Part shown: positions 1 to 7,195 of the stretch, piece after piece
Layout: each line of letters starts with the position of its first letter
Position numbering within the stretch: the stretch's first letter is position 1
Notes under the pieces: generated by a model
What the model was told of the DNA's origin: nothing
Seen by the model: the letters and a program-made list of their open reading frames with translations, nothing else
Database searches by the model: none
Translations under genes and position numbers: made by a program
Source of the DNA: Lentisphaeria bacterium
Lineage (GTDB): Bacteria; Verrucomicrobiota; Lentisphaeria; Victivallales; UBA1829
Length of the DNA stretch: 59,661 nt
NCBI GenBank assembly: GCA_003526375.1
Contig: DPDG01000101.1
Coordinates: forward strand, 5,163-64,823
Direction: 5' to 3'

Positions 1-41
1 CGAAATCCCCCGCCGGAGCGGTCCAACCTGCTCAATGGCGA

Positions 42-233
42 GAACTTGATCTATCAAGTTCGAGAGCTACGGCGGAATCCCCTGTGGTCATGCGCTGTGC
101 CCGTCGGCTCTCGAAGCTTCGCTTCTCGTCCGTTAGCGGTGGAACCGCCGACGTGGGAAAGAACATGAGGGCTACGCGCCCTCAAACTCCGCGGCAGGTG
201 AAAGTCACCTGCATCCCGGCAAACAAGTTTGCC
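42..233. repeat. cluster of short perfect hairpins
   Basis: At least four compact perfect inverted repeats follow one another: 42-61 (9-bp arms, 2-nt loop), 166-184 (7-bp arms TGAGGGC/GCCCTCA), 194-212 (8-bp arms GCAGGTGA/TCACCTGC) and 218-233 (7-bp arms GGCAAAC/GTTTGCC). A weaker 5-bp hairpin sits at 136-148, and 61-67 can pair with 107-113. A 64-codon frame crosses the region but looks like chance. This density of stems suggests a structured non-coding RNA, or the edge of a mobile element cut by the window start. I do not recognise the family. Confidence 0.5.
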
Positions 234-295
234 GTCTTCAGGAACTTACCCGCCATACCATTCTGTCATTGTCTGTAAACTTCAGGTCAGACTGC

Positions 296-324
296 TTGCA
301 CTTATGAAAGCATAGCGCTATAGT
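296..324 (+). promoter_or_regulatory. sigma70-like promoter for the glycosidase-like gene
   Basis: TTGCAC at 296-301 and TATAGT at 319-324 are separated by 17 nt. The start codon of the downstream gene lies about 115 nt further on. Assigned by motif only. Confidence 0.4.
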
Positions 325-439
325 ATTTCACAGGAAAGCATGCAAAACAGAGAAAAAGGTCAGACAAGGCTTTCCGTAAAGGGTGGCAATCCTGCCGGAG
401 AAATATTACATTATCCTGAAAACAGGGAGATTCAATCTT

Positions 440-3097
440 ATGATCGATATCAGAAATACACCGCCGCCGTTTCCGCAGGGGGAACCGCGATTTGTCGAAG
501 CGCTGCGCAGAAAGCCGGAGTTCCACACTTATTGGGACATGAGTCTGGAACCGCAGGAAGACGAAGCTGATTTCCGCAAAGGGCTTGACTTCCATGCGGA
601 ATTTCCCGATCCGGAAAAGCTGCTCGTCACCGCAACGGAAGAAATGCTTCGTTTTCTCCAGGAAGCCGGTATTTTCGTCCCCGGCGCAACACCGATCATA
701 ACATGCAAAGCAGGAGACCTCGAAGGAGAAAGTTTCCGCGTCACCGTCGAACAAGACAAGATCATCATCGAAGCCGGTGACACCGAGGGAATCCGCCGCG
801 GAGTCTACTATCTGGAGGACCTTCTCGCAGGAAGTCGCGCCCCCTTTCTGAAACTCGGTGAAACACGCCGTGATCCGTGGTTGAAGAACCGTATCTCACG
901 CTGTTTCTTCGGCCCGATCAAGCGTCCGCCGTTCAACCGCGACGAACTGATGGATGAAATCGACTATTATCCGGAAGAATATCTGAACCGCCTTGCCAGG
1001 GAGGGAGTCAACGGATTGTGGCTGACAATCGTATTCCGGGAAATCTGCACGACCTCTTTTTATCCGCGCGATCCGGATGCGGAAAAACGCCTCGAAAAAC
1101 TTCGCCGCTCCGTCGAGAAATGCCGTCGCTACGGAATCAAAATATGGGTCTTCTGCATCGAACCCTTCAACTGGGGCCCGACCAATCCCTGCCCCACAGG
1201 ACATCCGGAACTCAAAGGTCCCCTCGCCTACACCGGAATGCCGAGTTTCTGCCCGAATTCGGAAGCCGCAAGACAATATTTATACGAATGTACGAACAGT
1301 CTCTTTTCTGCGGTGCCGAATCTCGGCGGACTCATCACAATCTCACACGGGGAACGCCCGACCTCCTGTCTGAGCACACTTTCAGTCTATGGGCACAAAA
1401 AAAATCCATGTGAGGGCAAGTGTGATCTCTCAATCGGGGAAATATTGAGCAAGGTACTGCTCCCGATGGCGGACGGAATGCATGCGGCAAATCCGAAAGC
1501 CGAACTCATCAGTTGGCTTTACATGCCCTATCGCGACCAGCTCTCCGGCTGGATCTACGAGATGCCCGAAAGACTCACCAAGGATGTAATCCTCGCCTTC
1601 AATTTCGAATCGGGCTGCAACAAGGAGCAGCTCGGAAAGGTGCGGAACGGCGGCGATTACTGGCTCTCATGTGTCGGGCCGAGCGACCGTTTCGGGCGCA
1701 TGGCGGCGGCAGCGCGCGGCAGGTGCGAAATGGCGGCAAAACTTCAGGTCTGCTGTTCCCACGAAGTCGCCACGATTCCGTTTCTTCCCGTTCCGGGGCT
1801 CATCTACCGCAAATACAGGGAGATGAAGAAACTCGGCGTCAGGCACGTCATTCAATGCTGGTATTTCGGCAACTATCCCGGACTCATGAACAAGGCGGCG
1901 GGGCATCTCGCGTTCGAAGATTTCACGCGCCCGGAAAAAGAGTTTCTCGAAGAACTCGCATTCAGCGAATGGGGCGCCCATGCAAAGGATATGGCTGAAA
2001 TCTGGAACGACTTCGCGGATGCCTACTCCAATTATCCGCTTGATATCCAGTTCCAGTATTACGGGCCGATGCACGACGGACCGGTCTGGCCCCTGCATTT
2101 GAAACAGGTCATGAAGCAGCTTCCCCGCACCTGGAAGCCGGACTATGCTCCCGCCGGCGATGCAGTCGGTGAATGCATGTTCAACCATGAACTCCCGGAA
2201 ACCATGCTCCTTACGAGGAAAATCGCGGACGGCTGGCACAAAGGCATGGAAAAATTCAACACATTCAGCCGCGAATATCTTGACCGTTCCGAACGGATGC
2301 TTGACGCTTCGCTGTATGAGGCGCTTGACATTCAATTCCGTTCCGGCGCCAACATTCTCGAATTTTACTCGCTCAGGAACCGCCTGCTGGACTCCCCTGC
2401 GGATGCGGAAAAGCTTCTGGACCGCCTGGAAGCCATCGTGAAAGAGGAAATCGGAAACAGTCTCCGACTGGCGGAACTCTGCGAGGCGGATTCCCGTCTC
2501 GGCTATCATTCCGAGGCGGAGGTCTACAAATATTTCCCGGAAAAGCTGCGCTGGCGCGTGGCGGTACTGAAAGAGATCCTTGCAGAAGATTTTGCCGAAT
2601 GCCGCACGAAGATACGGGAAGGAATCCCCGCGGGGGATTTTCTGAAAAAACAGGAGGAAATCCATACGGTGGGTCCCGTCTACCATGCAGGCAACATCTC
2701 ATGGAGCATGAAAACGGATATTGAAAACGTAATATTTGATATTGAATGCCGCCGCAATAACAACAGCGGAGAAAATGAAATGACTGCCTTGTTTCTCATG
2801 GATCGCAAAGGAGAACGCACCCCCTGGCGTATTTTCATCGGCAACGACGGGACTGCGGCAGATTCCTCCGATGCGGCGCATATAGAATCGAAAGATGAAA
2901 ACGGAGTGAAGAAAATCACGGCGGCAATTCCGCGCGCAATGACAGGCGACAGCGAATTCTACTTCGGAATCGAGCATTACTGGACCGATGCACAGGGGGT
3001 TCACTCGGAACATTATCCGGCGGGACATTATCCGAATGAACAGCGCCTGAACCTCGGATACTTCACTCCGGACCGCATGGTTCTGATCAGGCTTTAA
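440..3097 (+). CDS. GH20-like glycoside hydrolase (family uncertain)
   Basis: Encodes about 885 residues. The N-terminal 130 or so residues resemble the alpha/beta domain that precedes the barrel in hexosaminidase-type enzymes (segment IIIEAGDTEGIRRGVYYLEDLL, shortened: EGIRRGVYYLEDLL). A likely TIM barrel follows (LNRLAREGVNGLWLTIVFRE, then KCRRYGIKIWVFCIEP), with a long alpha-helical region and a C-terminal beta-rich segment. No signal peptide is evident, so it may act in the cytoplasm on imported oligosaccharides. The frame is open from a GTG at 383, but ATG 440 (MIDIRN) is preferred because CAGGGAG lies about 10 nt upstream. The catalytic pair was not identified, so substrate and exact GH family stay open; the family call is an inference from the fold-like segments. 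It is monocistronic, closed by the hairpin at 3100-3149. Confidence 0.6.
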   Translation: MIDIRNTPPPFPQGEPRFVEALRRKPEFHTYWDMSLEPQEDEADFRKGLDFHAEFPDPEKLLVTATEEMLRFLQEAGIFVPGATPIITCKAGDLEGESFRVTVEQDKIIIEAGDTEGIRRGVYYLEDLLAGSRAPFLKLGETRRDPWLKNRISRCFFGPIKRPPFNRDELMDEIDYYPEEYLNRLAREGVNGLWLTIVFREICTTSFYPRDPDAEKRLEKLRRSVEKCRRYGIKIWVFCIEPFNWGPTNPCPTGHPELKGPLAYTGMPSFCPNSEAARQYLYECTNSLFSAVPNLGGLITISHGERPTSCLSTLSVYGHKKNPCEGKCDLSIGEILSKVLLPMADGMHAANPKAELISWLYMPYRDQLSGWIYEMPERLTKDVILAFNFESGCNKEQLGKVRNGGDYWLSCVGPSDRFGRMAAAARGRCEMAAKLQVCCSHEVATIPFLPVPGLIYRKYREMKKLGVRHVIQCWYFGNYPGLMNKAAGHLAFEDFTRPEKEFLEELAFSEWGAHAKDMAEIWNDFADAYSNYPLDIQFQYYGPMHDGPVWPLHLKQVMKQLPRTWKPDYAPAGDAVGECMFNHELPETMLLTRKIADGWHKGMEKFNTFSREYLDRSERMLDASLYEALDIQFRSGANILEFYSLRNRLLDSPADAEKLLDRLEAIVKEEIGNSLRLAELCEADSRLGYHSEAEVYKYFPEKLRWRVAVLKEILAEDFAECRTKIREGIPAGDFLKKQEEIHTVGPVYHAGNISWSMKTDIENVIFDIECRRNNNSGENEMTALFLMDRKGERTPWRIFIGNDGTAADSSDAAHIESKDENGVKKITAAIPRAMTGDSEFYFGIEHYWTDAQGVHSEHYPAGHYPNEQRLNLGYFTPDRMVLIRL

Positions 3098-3099
3098 AG

Positions 3100-3149
3100 A
3101 TCATAATGCTGTCCGCGGCTTATTCTGTAAGTCCGGACGGCATTATGAT
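3100..3149. terminator. long inverted repeat, probable bidirectional terminator
   Basis: Arms at 3100-3115 and 3134-3149 pair over 16 bp (one G-U) around an 18-nt loop. The hairpin lies between two convergent genes. The T tract is weak on both sides. Confidence 0.55.
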
Positions 3150-3163
3150 TCAATCTGTATCCG

Positions 3164-3496
3164 TCATCCCAGCAGGGCTTTCGCCTTGTCAGGCGGGAAG
3201 TTGACCCATTTGCCGTTGTTGTCCAGAATATCGATGGAGCTCACATCCGCTTTGGAAAACTGGGTGCGAAGCGTCTTCTCCGAAGATGTTCCCATGAAAG
3301 AAACGTCGTGTCCCATCACAATCTTTACCAGCGGATCACTGGAATGAATCCTGACACGAAGTCCCTGCGCCCCGCTTTTTCCCGTAAAAACCTGGAGATT
3401 ATTCTGCTGGATGAAGCTCTGGTTGAACACTCCGCCGACAACCATGTCGAGGTCTTCATTGCTGAGTTCCAGAATCTTGTCGTTGATTTTTTTCAT
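3164..3496 (-). CDS. double-glycine-leader peptide protein
   Basis: Encodes 110 residues. The first 22 (MKKINDKILELSNEDLDMVVGG) have the form of a bacteriocin/peptide leader: an acidic amphipathic ELSNEDLDMV segment ending in GG, the cleavage signal of C39-peptidase ABC exporters. The 88-residue remainder is polar, cysteine-free and rich in Ser/Gln/Lys, unlike a classical small bacteriocin. The start is fixed by a strong AGGGAGG site just upstream (3503-3510). The frame is also open further upstream, but that extension has no ribosome site and overlaps the next gene. No exporter, immunity or modification gene is nearby. It could be an exported effector or adhesin-like peptide; function unknown. 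Confidence 0.65.
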   Translation of the reverse strand: MKKINDKILELSNEDLDMVVGGVFNQSFIQQNNLQVFTGKSGAQGLRVRIHSSDPLVKIVMGHDVSFMGTSSEKTLRTQFSKADVSSIDILDNNGKWVNFPPDKAKALLG

Positions 3497-3610
3497 TTTG
3501 CATTCCTCCCTGTTAATTGTTACACCCTGTAAACGCAGGAAACAATGAAAGGTTACAGAGAAAAAGAATTTTTTCAGAAAGACAGGAAATGCCCGGAGAC
3601 GAAAGTCCCC

Positions 3611-3646
3611 AAAAAACGGCAGGGAACGGAAATTCCGCCCTCTGCC
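3611..3646 (-). terminator. intrinsic terminator of the secreted-protein gene
   Basis: On the minus strand an imperfect stem (outer GGCAG/CTGCC pairs, inner CGG/CCG) is followed directly by six T (plus-strand A run 3611-3616). It lies just past the stop of the gene that ends at 3669, so the double-glycine peptide gene is probably transcribed separately. Confidence 0.6.
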
Positions 3647-3668
3647 GCTGAATCTTCGCGCGATCAGT

Positions 3669-4421
3669 TTACTGATTGCTGTTACTGATTTCGTTCGCCG
3701 CTGCCTGACTGACAGCATAGCATGGATAAGTGACACCGTTGAAAATAATGGTCTTGGAGGTCGGATAAACCGTTCCGGTCCAGTCTGTATTCTGAGGCGA
3801 GTTCACTCCGTAAAGATAAATTCTCCCGTAATGGTTGACCAGCGGACTCGCCGTATCATTTGCCGAGGTCGCAATACCGAGACTTCCGCCGGTAATCATC
3901 CCCAGGGAAAGAAAATTGATATTGTGCGGATATGTCGGCAGAATGATCTGCGAATCCGTCGTTCCGCCGCCCGGCTGTTGAGCCGGAGGAGTCGTAACCT
4001 GATTCGGGAAAACCGGTCTCAGAGAAAACCGGATCGCCGGAGCCGCGGAAAAGAGCACCTGCTGCTGGAGCGCATTACTGTTCTGCCGCTGCGCCGCCGA
4101 ATACTGCTGAAGATTCTGAAGCGCATTGAAGTTCGCTCTCTTTTCCGAACGCGCAGGTTCCATGTAGGAATTGATATTCTCCATGAAATACTGCTTGAGC
4201 GCATTCAGAGACTGATCCGAAAACTCGGAGAACCGGATACTCCGCAGAGTCGATACCCCATTCGATGCGGTCGTGACCAGCGTAACCCTGTTCTTTGCCG
4301 TGTTGACAATTGTGACATTCGGAAGCTCTCTGCCGTTCTTCAACGTGAGATCAAGCGCATCCGTGTGGAACGAAAGCAGCGCCGCGCAGGCAACTGCCGC
4401 AAACAGTGTTGTTTTTTTCAT
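3669..4421 (-). CDS. secreted protein of unknown function
   Basis: Encodes 250 residues. A typical signal peptide (MKKTTLFAAVACAALLSFHTDA) precedes a mature protein starting LDLTLKNGRELPNVTI, a short beta-rich segment seen in many PVC secreted proteins that sense or bind something at the envelope. The middle (about residues 90-150) is Asn/Gln-rich and probably disordered; the C-terminus is Gly/Thr/Pro-rich. AGGGGGGTAG upstream of ATG 4421 supports the start. No enzyme motif was seen. The gene lies upstream of the double-glycine peptide gene on the same strand but a terminator separates them. Confidence 0.6.
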   Translation of the reverse strand: MKKTTLFAAVACAALLSFHTDALDLTLKNGRELPNVTIVNTAKNRVTLVTTASNGVSTLRSIRFSEFSDQSLNALKQYFMENINSYMEPARSEKRANFNALQNLQQYSAAQRQNSNALQQQVLFSAAPAIRFSLRPVFPNQVTTPPAQQPGGGTTDSQIILPTYPHNINFLSLGMITGGSLGIATSANDTASPLVNHYGRIYLYGVNSPQNTDWTGTVYPTSKTIIFNGVTYPCYAVSQAAANEISNSNQ

Positions 4422-4471
4422 AACTACCCCCCTTGGTTGTTTCCGTTACTATAACACTCTTTTTTCAAATG

Positions 4472-7174
4472 TCAATTCGTGGAAATACTGCCCGGCGTCC
4501 ACAGACTCGTGACATCGGATGCCGGAACCCAGCCCTCCGCATTTCCGGAACGGATGCGGACCCAATTCATGCGCCGTTCACCGATCATCAATTCCTCCCC
4601 CGCCTTGAGTTTCATTTCAATGCGCCCGGATTTTTCGGACGGCAGAGAATAAACCGGAACGTTGCGGACTGTGACAATCGCATATCTTTCATTGTAAGTC
4701 GTCATTTTCTGCGACACCACTGCCGCGGCGGAAATCACGATCAGGACAAGTCCGCTTATCAGAAGAACCCTGAACGGCAGACGCTTTTCTGCAAGACGTC
4801 TTATGCCGAGCCCGATAAAAATCAGCGCCACGCCGAACGAAAGCAGAAGCAGCCACTCGTCCGGGCGCAGGGAATCACGCAGATAAGGCGGGATATCCGC
4901 AGGCGAGGCAATCAGATATTTTTCCGGCAGTCCGAGCTTGCGGCGCACAAGGTTCAGATTCTCAAGAATATCCGAATCGCGCGGAGCAAGACGCGAAGCA
5001 CGCTCATAACAAATCAACGCCCTCGGCAGATCACCGAGTTTATACAGGCAGTTGCCCATATTGTAAAGGACACGGGCGGACGGACGGGATTTCACAAGCT
5101 GCGACGCATAGTATTTGCCCGCATCCTCGAACTTGCCGGAATCATAAGCGGTCATGGCTTCCGCACTGTTCGTGACGGCCGGTCCTTTTACGAGCGAGAC
5201 ATCAGCCCCCATCACCTGCAACGGGAATATTCCCAGAATGACGGCAACCGCAGCAAGTCTGGCAAGCGCTTTGATCAGACGTTGCCTGAACTCATCCGTA
5301 AACTGTGTCTTTTTAGAAGGCATCCATGCGGACTGCGCAACTTCTTCCAGCATATTCGCCAATTCGGGGGATTTTCCCCTGACGGCAGACGCAGCTTCAT
5401 TGAGATCGGTTCCCTGCGGCAAATCCAGCAGATCCGTGATGTAGCCGGTAATATCCCCTGTCGCTTCCGCCGGAATTTCCTGCGGATTGAGCGCCCTGAG
5501 CCTGGCGAACAGTTCACCTCTGCGCTTCTTCGCCGCATTTTTGCGGAGAATCGACGGATCGTTCATCAGCGCCAGCCTGCGGAGATGCACAATCTCGCAG
5601 ATGATCCAGAAAAGCATACTCAGAATCACCAGCGGGACAGCCGTGAACAGCACATTCCTGAACAGCGGCATACGGACGCCGGACTGATCAAGCGGTTTGA
5701 GATACAGAATCTCCTCCGGCCTGCGTTGAGACTGCACGGCATCTGTTCCGGGCGAAACAGGCGAAGCAGTATAATCCGCCGCCACGGACGCCGCAGAATA
5801 AGTCCCTTTCTCGATTTCAAGCTTACGGCTGAATGACTGCGCCTCATATTCGCCTGTCTCCGGGTTGAATGTGGAATAAGGCGGAAGCACCAGATTGTCT
5901 TTCCCCGTGTCGTTCTGTTCCGTCGGAATCATGATATAACGGACCTCGGCGGAATTCCGCCCTTTTTCGATTTCAGGCGGATAAACGCGATACCCTTTCA
6001 AGTCCAGTGTCTGCGCGCGCAGCGTATCCAGAGAACCCGTTCCCCGGAAATTGATCTTGACTGTAACCGGTTCCCCCACCTTGTAAGGCGGCGGCGTAAT
6101 GGTGACTTCCGAACGCCATGACCCTACAAGCCCTGTAAAGAACTGTCCTTTCGGAACAGGAGGAAGCGCTTTCACCGTAATATCGACGGGCTCGGTCTGG
6201 AGAGTGCGGGATATCTGGCGGTCACGCGAAAAGAAGCTGCCGCCGAAGAAATCGTCAAACATGGAATCCGTGCGGGACGGACGGTTGTCCGGCACAACCA
6301 ACGCCCCGGGAGTCACGGTTTTCACCGTCATTTTTCCCGCGGAAATCGGGCGGAACGCCGTATTGAAAGAATAGACTGTGTAAAGACGTCCGTCCACCTC
6401 GTCCGCAAACTCCGACGGGCGGTCAAAATGTGGATTCTGGTCATTGACGCCTTTATAGTCTTTGAGAATCGCCGCATCGCGGTCGCCGAAATTGACGGTC
6501 GGCCAGGAAAGCTGTGCCTGTGCTCCTCGCAGGATGTAGACATTGATCAGAAGCGGAATCTCCTCTCCGACATAATACTCTTTCCTGTCGCCGGGAATCG
6601 CCGCACGTGCAAACATCGCTTCATCCAGCGTGACTTCACTGCTCTGATGTTTCTCCTGCTGCTTTCCTGTTTGAGCCGGAGTCTGCGGAGCGGTCCGGCG
6701 CTGTAAACGCTGAGGGGCACGCGGCGTTCCGCGCAGACGGGACGGCACCCCGCTCTGTACGCTGCGGGGAACCTGCGGATTCGTCAGTTTCAGTTCTACA
6801 GCCTGAAACTCAAGTGGCTGAGTGCGTTCCCGGTTGTGCGTCAGGCGCATGGAAGGAATCGTATATTTTCCGGCTTTCTCGACCATAAACGGAATGCTGA
6901 GTTCAAAAATCGAGGATCGCCTGCCGTTTACGATGCTGACTCTGCGGCTGCTGCTGGTTCCATTCATCCAGCGGAGTCCTTCGATTTCAGGCAGGCTGCT
7001 GCTGAAATTATTCTGAGCGCCGTCGTTGGAACGGATCGTCAGCCGCGCCGGAACGCCGACCTGAACGGGATTCGGCGTGACGAACAGTTCCACCTTATCC
7101 GCCGCATACGTCAGCGCAGCGATTGCAAAGATACCTAATGTCAGAATGATTTTTTTCAGTTTTTGATGCAACAT
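4472..7174 (-). CDS. BatD-BatE fusion (aerotolerance operon protein)
   Basis: Encodes 900 residues joining two usually separate Bat proteins. Residues 1-24 are a signal peptide. The BatD-type region follows (VELFVTPNPVQVGVPARLTI, later repeated Ig-like beta domains) up to a membrane segment near 520. A second hydrophobic stretch (LAAVAVILGIFPLQVMGA) reads like the buried signal peptide of BatE. After it come TPR repeats (YNMGNCLYKLGDLPRALICY), two more membrane segments and a C-terminal SH3b domain (VRNVPVYSLPSEKSGRIE). Bat proteins form a periplasmic VWA/TPR envelope complex linked to stress tolerance in other phyla. It lies 21 nt downstream of the BatB/BatC-type gene. Confidence 0.8.
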   Translation of the reverse strand: MLHQKLKKIILTLGIFAIAALTYAADKVELFVTPNPVQVGVPARLTIRSNDGAQNNFSSSLPEIEGLRWMNGTSSSRRVSIVNGRRSSIFELSIPFMVEKAGKYTIPSMRLTHNRERTQPLEFQAVELKLTNPQVPRSVQSGVPSRLRGTPRAPQRLQRRTAPQTPAQTGKQQEKHQSSEVTLDEAMFARAAIPGDRKEYYVGEEIPLLINVYILRGAQAQLSWPTVNFGDRDAAILKDYKGVNDQNPHFDRPSEFADEVDGRLYTVYSFNTAFRPISAGKMTVKTVTPGALVVPDNRPSRTDSMFDDFFGGSFFSRDRQISRTLQTEPVDITVKALPPVPKGQFFTGLVGSWRSEVTITPPPYKVGEPVTVKINFRGTGSLDTLRAQTLDLKGYRVYPPEIEKGRNSAEVRYIMIPTEQNDTGKDNLVLPPYSTFNPETGEYEAQSFSRKLEIEKGTYSAASVAADYTASPVSPGTDAVQSQRRPEEILYLKPLDQSGVRMPLFRNVLFTAVPLVILSMLFWIICEIVHLRRLALMNDPSILRKNAAKKRRGELFARLRALNPQEIPAEATGDITGYITDLLDLPQGTDLNEAASAVRGKSPELANMLEEVAQSAWMPSKKTQFTDEFRQRLIKALARLAAVAVILGIFPLQVMGADVSLVKGPAVTNSAEAMTAYDSGKFEDAGKYYASQLVKSRPSARVLYNMGNCLYKLGDLPRALICYERASRLAPRDSDILENLNLVRRKLGLPEKYLIASPADIPPYLRDSLRPDEWLLLLSFGVALIFIGLGIRRLAEKRLPFRVLLISGLVLIVISAAAVVSQKMTTYNERYAIVTVRNVPVYSLPSEKSGRIEMKLKAGEELMIGERRMNWVRIRSGNAEGWVPASDVTSLWTPGSISTN

Positions 7175-7195
7175 AATTCCTGCCTCTTATTGTTA

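Noticed and set aside
42..260. Group II intron 3' end
   Set aside because: Hairpins with a GTGAAAGTC-like tip hint at domain V, but the AGC/CGT core arrangement, the domain VI branch site and an intron-encoded protein were not found.
84..278. A 64-codon frame at the window start
   Set aside because: It runs through the hairpin cluster, lacks a ribosome site and shows no recognisable protein features.
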